From Spirobacillus cienkowskii (GTDB taxonomy: Bacteria > Bdellovibrionota_B > Oligoflexia > Silvanigrellales > Silvanigrellaceae), in NCBI RefSeq assembly GCF_037081835.1, contig NZ_CP146516.1, forward strand, positions 1,697,501 to 1,761,500: a stretch of DNA of 64,000 nt, given 5' to 3'. The notes beneath the pieces were generated by a model. That model saw only the letters and a list, made by a program, of their open reading frames with translations. It did not search any database and was not told the origin of the DNA. Positions 32,239 through 41,802 of this stretch are shown piece after piece; positions within the stretch are counted from its first letter, which is position 1, and each line of letters starts with the position of its first letter. A program made the position numbers and the translations under genes.

Positions 32239-35052
32239 TTATTTTGCCTCCAACCAATTGCGCCCATTTCCCACATCAACAACCATTGGCACTTTAAATT
32301 GCACCGCTTGTTCCATTGCGTTTTTAAGAATTTTATAAACGTCTTGCGCTTCTTCTTGCGGACCTTCTAACACCAATTCATCATGCACTTGCAAAATAAT
32401 TTTGGTTTTAAGCTGTTTACTTTGCAATTGCTTTGCAACAGCAAGCATGCCTAGTTTCATAATGTCTGCTGCTGTTCCTTGAATTGGCGAGTTGATGGCC
32501 ATGTTTTCGGCAAGCTTTGCTTCAAGAGGATTTTTAGACTGTATGGCAGGAATTGGCCTTATTCTGCCAAAATATGTTTTGACAAAACCATTGGCATGCG
32601 CTGCTGCGCGTTGCGCGTCTAGGTACTTTTTGACGCCAGCAAAGTTTAAAAAATATTTTTCAATAAATTTTTTGGCATCTGGCAATGTAATTTTTTGTTG
32701 CTTGGCTAAGCGTTGTGCGCCCATGCCATAAATAATTCCAAAATTGATTGCTTTTGCCTTGCTGCGCTCATCAGCAGACACCTCATGCAAATCTTTGCCT
32801 AAAATTTGTGCCGCAGTTTGCCTATGAATATCGGCGCCCTTGCAAAAGGCATCAATCATTGTTGGATCATCCGACAAATGCGCCAAAACTCGCAGTTCTA
32901 TTTGTGAGTAATCTGCCGTAAAAATGGTGTTTGCATGCTGCATGGTTGCAATCGCTGCACGCACAAGCTTGCCCCATTTTGTTTTAATTGGAATATTTTG
33001 CATATTGGGATCGGAGCTTGAGAGCCTTCCTGTCGCAGTGCCAATTTGATTAAAATGCGTATGCACTCTACCCGTTGATTTTTTAATCAGTTTTGGCAGC
33101 ACCAGCACGTAGGTGGATAACAATTTAGAAAGCTCACGGTGTTGCTGAATTTTTTGTACAAAAGGGTGATCGTCAAACAACTCCAACACTCCTGCATCGG
33201 TTTTGTAACCTTGGGTGGTTTTTGCGAGTTTGCCTTTGTAACCTAAACTTTCGTGCACTTTTAATTGCTCAAATAACACGTCACCAAGTTGTTTAGGACT
33301 CGTAATTTTAAATGGCGTTTCCACAGACGCATAAATATCTTGCTCTAATTTTATTAAATTTTCTTGAATTTCTGCGGTTAAACTGCCCAAATATTCGGCA
33401 TTAACATAAACTCCACTGCGCTCCATGGCATTTAGTAAACTTAATATTGGCATTTCTAAATCAAAAAATAATTTTTGTAAGTCTGCATTACTTTTTAATT
33501 TATCTTGATAAAACAACCAAAGTCTTAATGTGGCATCAGCGTCTTCGCAGGCATATTCAGTCAGTATTGATAACGGAACAGAAAGCATTGAATCGCGTCC
33601 TGTTTCTTTACCAATTAATGCGCTTGTTGGAATTTTTTGATATTGAAAATGTTTAAATGTTAAAAAATCTAAACTAAACCCTCCTTCTGCAGGGTTACAA
33701 AGCCAGGCGGCTACCATTGTGCAGCATAAAGGAGCTTCGCCAAGTTCTACACCCACATTTTTAAGCATGTGCATGTCAAACTTTAAATTATGCGCCACAC
33801 ACATTGCTTTGCGTTGCTTGAATGCCTCCCGCAACCCTTGCCACACATCTTGTGGCGAATATTCTGGAAATAGAGTTTCATCAGAAAGTAATGTACCACC
33901 ACGCATATGCTGACTATGCGCCGCAATATAAAAAGAGGTGCCAGGGGTAAAACACAACGAAAAACCAATGGGTGTATCCTCAATAATATCGAGCCCCGTT
34001 GTTTCTGTATCAAATGCAAACCATTGGGTGTCAGCATGCGCAATTTTTGCAAACAGTTCGTTGAGATGCTGTTTAGTTACCACAAGTTGATAATTTTTGT
34101 TTTGCCATAAAAACGAATTTTGGTTATTTTCTGTATGTGTTGTTGTGTGTAACGTTAACTCTGGGTCTTTTGTCTCTGCAGTTAACACGCGCAATAAAGA
34201 ATGCATGCGCAGTTGTTCTAAACTTTTTTTTGCACCCTGACTTGCTTTTAAATTTTCAAATGTATAGCGCAAAGAAAATTCAGAAACATTTAACGGAACA
34301 GAATTTTTAATTGTCACCAAATACTTTGAAAGCAAAGCACTATCTTTATGCAATTCTAATGCAGTTTTGGCTTTTTTATTGGTTATTTTTTGTAAATTTT
34401 CATACACATTTTCTACACTGCCAAACTCTAATATTAATTTTGCCGCCGTTTTATCGCCAATGCCTTTAACACCAGGAATATTATCAACTGCATCGCCAGT
34501 AAGAGCAAGCACTTCAATAACCTGATGAGGCGGCACACCAAAATAATCTATTACCTTTTCTGGGGTGATAATATCGTATTCATCGCCTTTTTTTAAAGAA
34601 AACAAACTAATGCGATGATTGATAATTTGCATGAAATCTTTATCTAACGTCACTATAAAAACATCACCATAATGCTCAAAAAATGCTGCAAGGGTTGCGG
34701 CAACGTCATCGGCTTCAAATCCTGGAATGGCAAACGATGGAATTTCCATCTCTTGAACAATTTTTTGAATGAGGACTATTTGCGGAATAATTTCTGGGGG
34801 AGGAGCACCGCGGTTTGCTTTGTACAGCGGATAAGTTTCATGGCGAAATGTTTTTTCTTTCAAATCCCAACACACCGCAAAGTGAGTTGGTTTTTGCTCT
34901 CTAAAAATTTTAATCAAAACTTTTAAAAACCCATATACAGCGCCAACTGGCGTGCCATCCTGTGCTGTTAAGCGCGAACCCATTGCATAAAAAGAGCGAA
35001 ACAACAAAGACATGCCATCAATGATAAAAAGACGTTGTGGTGTATTTTCCAT
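32239..35052 (-). CDS. polA: DNA polymerase I
   Basis: A 937-residue three-domain polymerase. The 5'-3' exonuclease (1-290) has YKANRGAPPPE and DDVAATLAAF. The proofreading exonuclease (about 340-500) keeps the full FAFDTETTGLD motif, so it should be active, unlike some Gram-positive Pol I. The polymerase (560-937) has TADYSQIELRVLAHLS (motif A), KAINFGIIYGMGAQRLA (O helix) and QVHDELVLE (motif C). The ribosome site GGAAAAAT precedes the ATG. It lies 75 bases after lysS and two bases before tatC. Confidence 0.97.
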   Translation of the reverse strand: MENTPQRLFIIDGMSLLFRSFYAMGSRLTAQDGTPVGAVYGFLKVLIKIFREQKPTHFAVCWDLKEKTFRHETYPLYKANRGAPPPEIIPQIVLIQKIVQEMEIPSFAIPGFEADDVAATLAAFFEHYGDVFIVTLDKDFMQIINHRISLFSLKKGDEYDIITPEKVIDYFGVPPHQVIEVLALTGDAVDNIPGVKGIGDKTAAKLILEFGSVENVYENLQKITNKKAKTALELHKDSALLSKYLVTIKNSVPLNVSEFSLRYTFENLKASQGAKKSLEQLRMHSLLRVLTAETKDPELTLHTTTHTENNQNSFLWQNKNYQLVVTKQHLNELFAKIAHADTQWFAFDTETTGLDIIEDTPIGFSLCFTPGTSFYIAAHSQHMRGGTLLSDETLFPEYSPQDVWQGLREAFKQRKAMCVAHNLKFDMHMLKNVGVELGEAPLCCTMVAAWLCNPAEGGFSLDFLTFKHFQYQKIPTSALIGKETGRDSMLSVPLSILTEYACEDADATLRLWLFYQDKLKSNADLQKLFFDLEMPILSLLNAMERSGVYVNAEYLGSLTAEIQENLIKLEQDIYASVETPFKITSPKQLGDVLFEQLKVHESLGYKGKLAKTTQGYKTDAGVLELFDDHPFVQKIQQHRELSKLLSTYVLVLPKLIKKSTGRVHTHFNQIGTATGRLSSSDPNMQNIPIKTKWGKLVRAAIATMQHANTIFTADYSQIELRVLAHLSDDPTMIDAFCKGADIHRQTAAQILGKDLHEVSADERSKAKAINFGIIYGMGAQRLAKQQKITLPDAKKFIEKYFLNFAGVKKYLDAQRAAAHANGFVKTYFGRIRPIPAIQSKNPLEAKLAENMAINSPIQGTAADIMKLGMLAVAKQLQSKQLKTKIILQVHDELVLEGPQEEAQDVYKILKNAMEQAVQFKVPMVVDVGNGRNWLEAK

Positions 35053-35127
35053 TATTTTTCCAAATTTAAATTGGTTTGTAATCTCTTATAAAATCTTTGG
35101 TAAACCTAAAAATCTCAAACTCCCTAC

Positions 35128-36606
35128 TTATTCTGCTTCAAAATAACTTGGCGTAGGGGTGGGACGAAGTAAAGGAAATAGCACAGTATCTTTAATGTTT
35201 TCGCAGCCACAAAGAATCATTGTTAACCTATCAATACCAATTCCCACTCCAGCAATTGGCGGAAATCCGTGTTCCATGGCAGTTAAAAACTCTTCATCAA
35301 TTGGCATGGCTTCATCGTCACCATGCTCACGAGCGCGCATTTGCTCTTCAAAACGTTCGCGTTGATCCAGAGGATCCACGAGCTCCGAATACGCTTTCAC
35401 CAACTCTACACCATTTACCAAAAACTGGAAGAAATCGACGTAGTGACTTTCTGTTTGATTTCGCCTTGCAAGTGGCGCCATTTCAACGGGGTATTTCACT
35501 AAAAAACATGGCTGAATCAGTTTTGGACGAGACACTTTTTTATACAAAGAGTCTACCATATTGGCCCAGCCTAAGGTTGCAATATCGTCGTCTAAGCGAA
35601 TATTGCGTTGTTTAATTTGCTCTGCAAGGAGCTCCTTGGTGTTAAATTTTTTAATATCAATGCCACAATCTCTGGCAATAAGTTCTGAGTATTCGTACAC
35701 AGGCCATTCGCCAGAAAAATCAATTTCTTGACCACCAAGCGAAACTTTCACTGTGCCAAAAATTTTCTCAATCAAATTGCGCATCATCCCTTCTACAAAA
35801 CCGCGCATACTCTCTGCGTTAGAGTACGCCGCATAAAATTCTAGCATAGTAAAATCTTGCAAATGGGTTGCAGAAATACCCTCATTGCGAAAACTGCGGG
35901 CAAACTCAAACACTTTATCCATACCCGCACCAATGCAACGTTTTAAATACGTTTCGCAGGCAATGCGCATCACACATTCAATATCTAATGCATTATGATG
36001 CGTATAAAACGGACGCGCCAATGCTCCAGAAGGGGTGGTTTGTAAAATTGGAGTTTCAACTTCAAGATACCCAGTATCTTCTAAATATCTCCGCAGAGTT
36101 TTTACAATTTCAAAACGTTTTTGAAACACATCACGCGAAGTGGGGTTCATAATGATATCGAGATAACGTTGACGATAACGGGTTTCGATATCTTCGATGC
36201 CATGATACTTTTCTGGAAGCGTGCGCAAACATTTGTTGAGCAATTTCCAGCTCGCAACCCTAAGGGTCAGTTCACCAGTTTTGGTGACAAACATTTCACC
36301 TTCAACACCTACAAAATCACCAATTGACACATCAGCAACAAAGCTCTCAAATACCTCTGGAGACTCTTCTGTTTTGCGCACACAAATTTGTACTTTTCCG
36401 CTAAAATCATAAATATGTGCAAAAAGTATTTTTCCCATTGTGCGCATTGCCACGATGCGCCCTGCAGTGCTCACACCTTTAACACCTTCAGAGAGTGCGG
36501 CGACTTCTGCAACAGAATGGGTTTTAGGGTAGTGATCGGCTAAGTTTCCTTTTTCTCGTTGTTCTAAAAATTTAGTTTTTTTAAGTTCAAATATAGAATC
36601 TGACAT
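35128..36606 (-). CDS. lysS: Lysyl-tRNA synthetase, class II
   Basis: A 492-residue class II LysRS. An N-terminal OB-fold anticodon domain (ISTAGRIVAMRTMGKI-type, residues 40-145) is followed by the catalytic core: motif 1 (VETPIL), motif 2 (FRNEGISATHLQDFTMLEFY) and motif 3 (GVGIGIDRLTMIL). Its ribosome site lies within the last codons of the znuB-like gene, with only three bases between that stop and this ATG. So LysRS synthesis appears coupled to a metal-transport gene, an unusual order. Confidence 0.96.
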   Translation of the reverse strand: MSDSIFELKKTKFLEQREKGNLADHYPKTHSVAEVAALSEGVKGVSTAGRIVAMRTMGKILFAHIYDFSGKVQICVRKTEESPEVFESFVADVSIGDFVGVEGEMFVTKTGELTLRVASWKLLNKCLRTLPEKYHGIEDIETRYRQRYLDIIMNPTSRDVFQKRFEIVKTLRRYLEDTGYLEVETPILQTTPSGALARPFYTHHNALDIECVMRIACETYLKRCIGAGMDKVFEFARSFRNEGISATHLQDFTMLEFYAAYSNAESMRGFVEGMMRNLIEKIFGTVKVSLGGQEIDFSGEWPVYEYSELIARDCGIDIKKFNTKELLAEQIKQRNIRLDDDIATLGWANMVDSLYKKVSRPKLIQPCFLVKYPVEMAPLARRNQTESHYVDFFQFLVNGVELVKAYSELVDPLDQRERFEEQMRAREHGDDEAMPIDEEFLTAMEHGFPPIAGVGIGIDRLTMILCGCENIKDTVLFPLLRPTPTPSYFEAE

Positions 36607-36609
36607 ACC

Positions 36610-37458
36610 TTACGTCCTTTTGTTTATGTACAAAGACACGACACATGTTTTTAATAAAATCGCAACAAACCCGACCAATACGATGCTAGGTCCCACGGGC
36701 CAATTAAAGCCAAACGCAAACAAAACACCGAGCAATCCTCCAACAAGGCTTAATAAAACAACCCGCAAGGAAAATACACTCCGAGGTTGATAAACAATTG
36801 TTGGTAAGGTGAGCAATGCAGAAATCATGAGCCCCCCCACAGCAAACAATCCCGATAGAATGGCTGCAGTCAAAAGAACTGGAAACATTTTCTCAAGAAG
36901 TTTGACTTTAAAGCCCGCTATTTCTGCAAATTCGGGATCAGAAAGCCATGCGTCCCAATGTTTTTGTAACCCAACAATTGAAGTTAAAATAAATAAAAAC
37001 ACTCCAGCAAGCACCAACACATCATGCCAAGCCAGAGTGAGCACATCACCAAATAAAATACTTTCGGGGTTAATACGAATGTCTGGATAGCTTGAAATTG
37101 CAATAATTCCGATTGCAAAAAAAGAGGTTAAACAAATAACTGCCGAGGCATCAGGCGGAATCCGCAGTGTTTTTAAAATCCACTCAGAAATTAATGCCCC
37201 AAAAAGCGCGGTCACACCAGCGCCACCTAACACACAAACCCAAAAAGGAAGAGACGTTAAATTTGCAATAAAGATTCCGGCAATCACTCCCGGAAAAACC
37301 AAATGCGACAGAGTATCTCCCATATAAGCACGCTGTTTGAGCACGACAATTGGGCTTAACGTGCCGCACATTAAAGTAATAAAGACTGTTGCTGCAATTG
37401 CTGTTTGTGCAAAGCTATAATTAAAAATTTCAAAAAAATTGCTAAGGGTTTGCAGCAT
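36610..37458 (-). CDS. znuB: Metal ABC transporter permease (ZnuB/MntB family)
   Basis: Integral membrane subunit of an ABC-3 metal importer, 282 residues, with about eight hydrophobic segments. The family signature LKQRAYMGDTLSHLVFPGVI lies near residues 40-62, and LTLAWHDVLVLAGVFLF and GGLMISALLTLPTIVY come later. Zinc is the likely metal because of the His-rich ZnuA partner (38208), but manganese cannot be excluded. It lies 55 bases after the ATPase gene and runs three bases from lysS. Confidence 0.88.
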   Translation of the reverse strand: MLQTLSNFFEIFNYSFAQTAIAATVFITLMCGTLSPIVVLKQRAYMGDTLSHLVFPGVIAGIFIANLTSLPFWVCVLGGAGVTALFGALISEWILKTLRIPPDASAVICLTSFFAIGIIAISSYPDIRINPESILFGDVLTLAWHDVLVLAGVFLFILTSIVGLQKHWDAWLSDPEFAEIAGFKVKLLEKMFPVLLTAAILSGLFAVGGLMISALLTLPTIVYQPRSVFSLRVVLLSLVGGLLGVLFAFGFNWPVGPSIVLVGFVAILLKTCVVSLYINKRT

Positions 37459-37513
37459 AAAAAATGCCTTTATTTAAGATTATGGTTTTTGCAGCTCTAT
37501 ACATAATATTTAA

Positions 37514-38185
37514 TTAAATTATTACGGTAGATCGGGTTTGATCGTGTTTTCGGGTAAATGCAATGCTTCGCGTTAAATAGTTTTTAAAATTCTCCAAGTG
37601 GTGGTCAACAATAAAAATACACACCTTATGATCACATGCAAGCTGCTCTAATGTATCCATGAGCTGCTGCTGACAACATGTATCTAAGCTTGCTAATGGC
37701 TCATCTAAAAACAGCATTTTAGGGCACGATAAAATTGCTCTAACAATCATGGCACGTGTTTTTTGTCCGCCACTGAGCTCATGAAAACTGCGATTTTGAT
37801 ACCCAGCAAGTTGCCACTCAGACAACAATGCTTCAATATCTTCGATATCTTTCGCTGTAAAACGATATTGTGGTCCACGCCCCTGTTTGATAAAATCTAA
37901 TACCGTAATATGAAAATATTTATTTACAGCATGAGACTGCGGCACGTAACCAATTCCTTGTGAAATATTGTGCACAGTTGGAATGGGAGCATCGTTAATC
38001 AAAACGGACCCAGCCATAGGTCTAATAAGCCCAAGCCATGTTTTTAATAATGTTGATTTTCCGCACCCATTTTGTCCTAAAATCGCATAAATTCCTGGCT
38101 CAGAAATTTCACCTGAAAACGGATGAATTAAGCTTGCTTTTTGTGGATAACCAATGACTAAATCTTTCCAACTCAAATAACTCAT
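37514..38185 (-). CDS. znuC: Metal ABC transporter ATP-binding protein (ZnuC-like)
   Basis: A 223-residue ATPase. Walker A is GQNGCGKST, the ABC signature LSGGQKTRAMI, Walker B MLFLDEPLASLD, with the H-loop IVDHHLEN. It powers the ZnuB permease encoded just after it. Its start is preceded by a TGGA motif. The three Znu genes are in the order A, C, B. Confidence 0.88.
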   Translation of the reverse strand: MSYLSWKDLVIGYPQKASLIHPFSGEISEPGIYAILGQNGCGKSTLLKTWLGLIRPMAGSVLINDAPIPTVHNISQGIGYVPQSHAVNKYFHITVLDFIKQGRGPQYRFTAKDIEDIEALLSEWQLAGYQNRSFHELSGGQKTRAMIVRAILSCPKMLFLDEPLASLDTCCQQQLMDTLEQLACDHKVCIFIVDHHLENFKNYLTRSIAFTRKHDQTRSTVII

Positions 38186-38207
38186 ATCAATTCCATTAAG
38201 TAGGCAA

Positions 38208-39128
38208 TTAGTCTTTTAAAGCGTTAATAATTGTAATTAAATTATGACGCCACATTGCGGGTGCTGTGTCGGCATCCGAGTTTTTGCCTCCAAGGGAATC
38301 GCCATACAAAACTCCCCCAACTTTAACTCCAGCCTCATTGGACACAGTTTTTATGTTGCGCATATTACCCGTAGATTCAAGAAAAACCGCAGAAATATTT
38401 TCTTTTTTTATAGCTGTAATGATTTTTTTTAACTGTTGTGCAGTAGGGGCGGCGTCATCGGATAGACCTAAAATACTATAAATTTTAAAATCAAATTCTG
38501 CTGCAAAATACCCAAGTGCATCATGATTGGTGGCAATCACACGTTTTTGTGGTGGCAAAACCTCAGACATTTTTTTGAGATGCGCCACCTCTTTGGTTAA
38601 ATAACTCAGATAGTGTTCTGTGCACTGCCCAAAATTATTGGCCTCACTGGGCAGAGCAATTTGCAGTTGTGCTGCGATTTTTTGCACAGCCTTTTTAGTA
38701 AGCTCCGGTGACTGCCAAATATGAGGATCATACAATAGTTCAGAATCATGATGGTGGTGTTTTTCATCTTTGTGTATTTTTGCCAGAGGCATTCCTGCTG
38801 TCACAGAGAGCCATTGCTGCTCCGCTTTTTTTGTCATTTTATCTAGCCAAGGTTCAAACCCAGAGCCAATTGCAATCACAATTTGTGCTTTATCTAAAGC
38901 GATTCGATGTTGTGGCGTCATAAAAAAAGAATGGGGATCGCGCCCAACTGCAATTATAGAATGAGTTTCAATTTTTTTTGAAAAACAAGATGCTTCTTGC
39001 ACAAGAGTTTTTAAGTAAGGAATTGTTGTGACAATTTTAATAGGTTGTTTTTCGGTTGCAAAAACAGAATGACATATAAAAAATAATATCACATTTATAA
39101 CATATAAAAAAATTGAGTTTGTTTTCAT
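38208..39128 (-). CDS. znuA: Zinc-binding periplasmic protein (ZnuA-like)
   Basis: Cluster A-I metal-binding lipoprotein-like/periplasmic protein, 306 residues. A signal peptide ends at VFA|TE. Metal-ligand regions are GRDPHSFFMTPQH, a charged His-rich loop KDEKHHHHDSE (about residues 116-126), DPHIWQSPE and NHDALGYFAAEF. The His-rich loop is typical of zinc uptake. Its ATG overlaps the stop of the FtsX-like gene by four bases, which ties zinc uptake to that transporter. Confidence 0.88.
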   Translation of the reverse strand: MKTNSIFLYVINVILFFICHSVFATEKQPIKIVTTIPYLKTLVQEASCFSKKIETHSIIAVGRDPHSFFMTPQHRIALDKAQIVIAIGSGFEPWLDKMTKKAEQQWLSVTAGMPLAKIHKDEKHHHHDSELLYDPHIWQSPELTKKAVQKIAAQLQIALPSEANNFGQCTEHYLSYLTKEVAHLKKMSEVLPPQKRVIATNHDALGYFAAEFDFKIYSILGLSDDAAPTAQQLKKIITAIKKENISAVFLESTGNMRNIKTVSNEAGVKVGGVLYGDSLGGKNSDADTAPAMWRHNLITIINALKD

Positions 39129-40348
39129 AACTTAATATTGAGTCCATCGGTTAAAGAGTCTTTGTACGCCCTTCTAGCGGGCACCAAACCCAAGACACAG
39201 GACAAAATAAGAACAAGGAGTAAGTAATAATACTCATGTAATTGTACTGACAAAAAGGGAACAAAAACACCAAATTTTTCTAGCAAAATGGGTTGCACGA
39301 TAAAAACAGCAATGTAGCTTAACATATAACCCAGTACACAACCTAATACACCAAAGATAAAAGATTCAATCACCAGTAAGAACACGACCGATGAGATTCC
39401 TGCGCCTACAGCTCTTAAAATCGCCATTTCACGGCGGCGCGAATCCAATGCCGCATACAAAGAAACCATCATGCCAACCAATCCAATAACCACAACCAAA
39501 CCAGACACCAACTGAAACACCACTTCAATATAATCAACAATTTGCCAAAATTGATTGAGTGTGACTCCAGGAATAATGGCCATAATTGGCTCTTTTGTAT
39601 AGTTATTAATATCACGCTGCATCCCCAAGGCGCCAATACGAGAGCGCATCCCCAACAAAAATGCAGAAAGTTCTTTTACTTTAAATTGTTCATCGCGGTG
39701 AGATGCCTCGCGATGAATTGCTTCGGTGCCTTCTAGCGATATAAATAATGCCCTATCAACAGGAGTTCCTGTTTCTTTTAAAATTGCAACCACCAAAAAA
39801 GGATTTTCAGAATGATGGTGGATAGAAGGTCCATCTGCAACACCATGAGATAACTCTATACGATCACCAAGTTTTAGGTTTTTCTTTTTTGCAACATCGG
39901 CCCCTAAAACAACATCAAAAATTTTTTTTGGGAGTGTGCCTTCTTTTAATTCTATCCACTTGTTTCCATGAAATCTATAATGTTCATAAAAATTGAGATC
40001 GGTTGCCACAACTCTAAAACCAAAAAAACTATCGCCAAATGATAATGGTATGGTCCATTTTACTGCAGGATTGTCTTTTATTATATTATAAGTTTGCCAG
40101 CTCACATTGTGAATGGGGTTGCCAATGTGAAATACAGAGTATAATAAAAGTTCCATCCCACTACCGCGGGCTCCCACAATCAGATCGGTTTGACTTATAA
40201 CACTAGAAAAACCTTCTTTTGCGCCATCACGAATTTTTTCGACCGTAAGAAACAGCATCACACTCAATGCCATCGAAAACACAATTAAGAAAAAAGAAAT
40301 TTTTCGATTCCAAAGAGATTTTATTGCAATTTTAAATAGAGAAATCAT
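39125..40348 (-). CDS. FtsX/LolC-like ABC permease
   Basis: A 407-residue FtsX/MacB-type permease. One N-terminal span (residues 14-34), a large periplasmic domain (about 40-280), and three C-terminal spans are visible. The last region has LRAVGAGISSVVFLLVIESFIFG, the typical coupling-helix segment. Such permeases move lipoproteins, peptides or lipids, or act as mechanotransmitters, and do not normally import metals. It is encoded between its ATPase and znuA, with 4-base overlaps on both sides. A link to zinc handling (for example metallophore or lipoprotein export) is inference from order. Confidence 0.85.
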   Translation of the reverse strand: MISLFKIAIKSLWNRKISFFLIVFSMALSVMLFLTVEKIRDGAKEGFSSVISQTDLIVGARGSGMELLLYSVFHIGNPIHNVSWQTYNIIKDNPAVKWTIPLSFGDSFFGFRVVATDLNFYEHYRFHGNKWIELKEGTLPKKIFDVVLGADVAKKKNLKLGDRIELSHGVADGPSIHHHSENPFLVVAILKETGTPVDRALFISLEGTEAIHREASHRDEQFKVKELSAFLLGMRSRIGALGMQRDINNYTKEPIMAIIPGVTLNQFWQIVDYIEVVFQLVSGLVVVIGLVGMMVSLYAALDSRRREMAILRAVGAGISSVVFLLVIESFIFGVLGCVLGYMLSYIAVFIVQPILLEKFGVFVPFLSVQLHEYYYLLLVLILSCVLGLVPARRAYKDSLTDGLNIKL

Positions 40349-41031
40349 TGGACAACCCGATTTATTTCTGGAAGATAAATCTGTTTATTAAAATAAGATT
40401 TTAAAGATTGATCATGACTTACAACCACAAGAGTTGTTTGTTGTTTTTCGCATTGAGCAAATAATTTATTTAAAAAAAATTCTTTTTGTTGCGCATCCAA
40501 CGCACTGGTTGGCTCATCACAAATTAGTAATTTTGGATACCCTAATAGCGCGCGCGCTGCAGCAACCCGTTGTTGTTGTCCAATAGAAAGCTCTGTGACT
40601 TTTTGTGTTAAAAGATTATGTATATTTAAACTATGTGTGATTTCGTTACAGCGCTCACCAACAGAAAGTGGATGAATATTTTTTGCCAGGGACTCGTTTA
40701 AGAGAGAAGGCAAAAGAATATTGTCTTTTACATTTAAATAAGGAATTAAATTAAACATCTGAAAAATATAACCAATATAATTTGCCCGCAACGCATCTCT
40801 CTTTGCCGCTTTGAGTCCCACGCACTCAATATCAAATATTTTAACAGAACCATGTTGCACCGTAATGATTCCTGCAATAATGCTTAATAATGTTGTTTTG
40901 CCGCAACCACTAGGCCCATACAAAAAAACTTTACTTCCGGTTGCAATTTCTAGTAGTTCAATATCAAGAACAGGTTTTTTATTTTTATAAAAGTATTTTA
41001 AGTTTTTAATAGAAATATCAAACTGACTCAT
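40345..41031 (-). CDS. LolD/MacB-type ABC ATP-binding protein
   Basis: A 228-residue ATPase for the FtsX-like permease. Walker A is GPSGCGKTT, the signature LSIGQQQRVAAARALLG, Walker B LLICDEPTSALD. It opens the train that continues through FtsX, znuA, znuC, znuB, lysS, polA and tatC. The upstream stretch 41032-41249 contains a 10-bp palindrome at 41181-41206. The ribosome site is weak. Confidence 0.87.
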   Translation of the reverse strand: MSQFDISIKNLKYFYKNKKPVLDIELLEIATGSKVFLYGPSGCGKTTLLSIIAGIITVQHGSVKIFDIECVGLKAAKRDALRANYIGYIFQMFNLIPYLNVKDNILLPSLLNESLAKNIHPLSVGERCNEITHSLNIHNLLTQKVTELSIGQQQRVAAARALLGYPKLLICDEPTSALDAQQKEFFLNKLFAQCEKQQTTLVVVSHDQSLKSYFNKQIYLPEINRVVQ

Positions 41032-41162
41032 AATTTCTAAAACCTTAAGACAAACAGTATTATTAATTATTTTGCAGTTTAAGCTCAGAGTGTTGCATAA
41101 TTATATTAAACAAGCAACAGATTTTTTATTTAAAAACAAAATTCATTAACAAAGTCATTTAC

Positions 41163-41206
41163 TTGACAATAAAAAATCTTGTATATTTAAAACAAATTAA
41201 ATATAC
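41163..41206 (+). promoter_or_regulatory. TTGACA and 10-bp palindrome before the DUF3015 gene
   Basis: TTGACA (41163-41168) is a perfect -35 hexamer. GTATATTTAA (41181-41190) and TTAAATATAC (41197-41206) are exact inverted repeats with a six-base spacer, overlapping the expected -10 area. The geometry suggests a repressor site on the plus-strand promoter. The gap also lies between the divergent znu/LolD train and this gene, so a metal-responsive (Fur/Zur-type) regulator is possible but unproven. Confidence 0.4.
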
Positions 41207-41249
41207 TAAAAATTAAATCTTATTTTATTTTATTTAGAAAGTGAGCGTT

Positions 41250-41753
41250 ATGAAAGAAATTAAAAAAAATTCCCTTTTTGCGTTACTTGCAATGACCATG
41301 TGTATTATGGCAGCAAAAGCCCACGCTGCGGGTTCTGCAGGATGTGGGTTGGGGTCTGTTGTTTTTAGGGATAATAAATGGTGGAAACAGCTTTTTGCAA
41401 TGACAACAAACCATGCAACTTCAACACAGCCTCTTGGCATTACGTTTGGCACATCAAACTGTGCCCCTGGACTTTTTGGAGATGCCGTCACACAAGAAAA
41501 CTATTTGGCAATCAACCTCACTTCGATTCAACGTGAAGCTGCACAAGGTAACGGCGAAGCGTTAAATGGTCTTGGTCTGACTCTTGGTTGTGAAACAGAA
41601 AAACTGCAAGATTTTAACTCGTATACTCAAAATCATTATAAATCGATTTTTAATACACCTGAGGTTAAACAAATTTTAATCAATTTAAAAACAGAACTGC
41701 AAAAAGATAAAAACTTAGCGAATTCTTGCTCAGCACTAAATTTATATCATTAA
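41250..41753 (+). CDS. DUF3015 family exported protein
   Basis: A 167-residue exported protein of unknown function. The signal peptide ends at AHA|AGS. Family landmarks follow: AGCGLGSVVF, AMTTNHATSTQPLGITFGTSNC, and four Cys likely in disulfides. DUF3015 proteins are small, widely conserved in Gram-negatives and mostly uncharacterised. The frame opens at GTG 41241, but the ATG at 41250 with an AAGTGAG just before it fits the signal peptide better. The stop is 49 bases before the insertion sequence. Confidence 0.82.
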   Translation: MKEIKKNSLFALLAMTMCIMAAKAHAAGSAGCGLGSVVFRDNKWWKQLFAMTTNHATSTQPLGITFGTSNCAPGLFGDAVTQENYLAINLTSIQREAAQGNGEALNGLGLTLGCETEKLQDFNSYTQNHYKSIFNTPEVKQILINLKTELQKDKNLANSCSALNLYH

Positions 41754-41802
41754 ATTTCAAATCTCAAAATTAACTTGAATATTTAAAAAAAATAATTATA
41801 GT

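Noticed and set aside
35220-35615. 131-residue plus-strand ORF inside lysS
   Set aside because: It is the reverse of conserved LysRS codons; no independent evidence.
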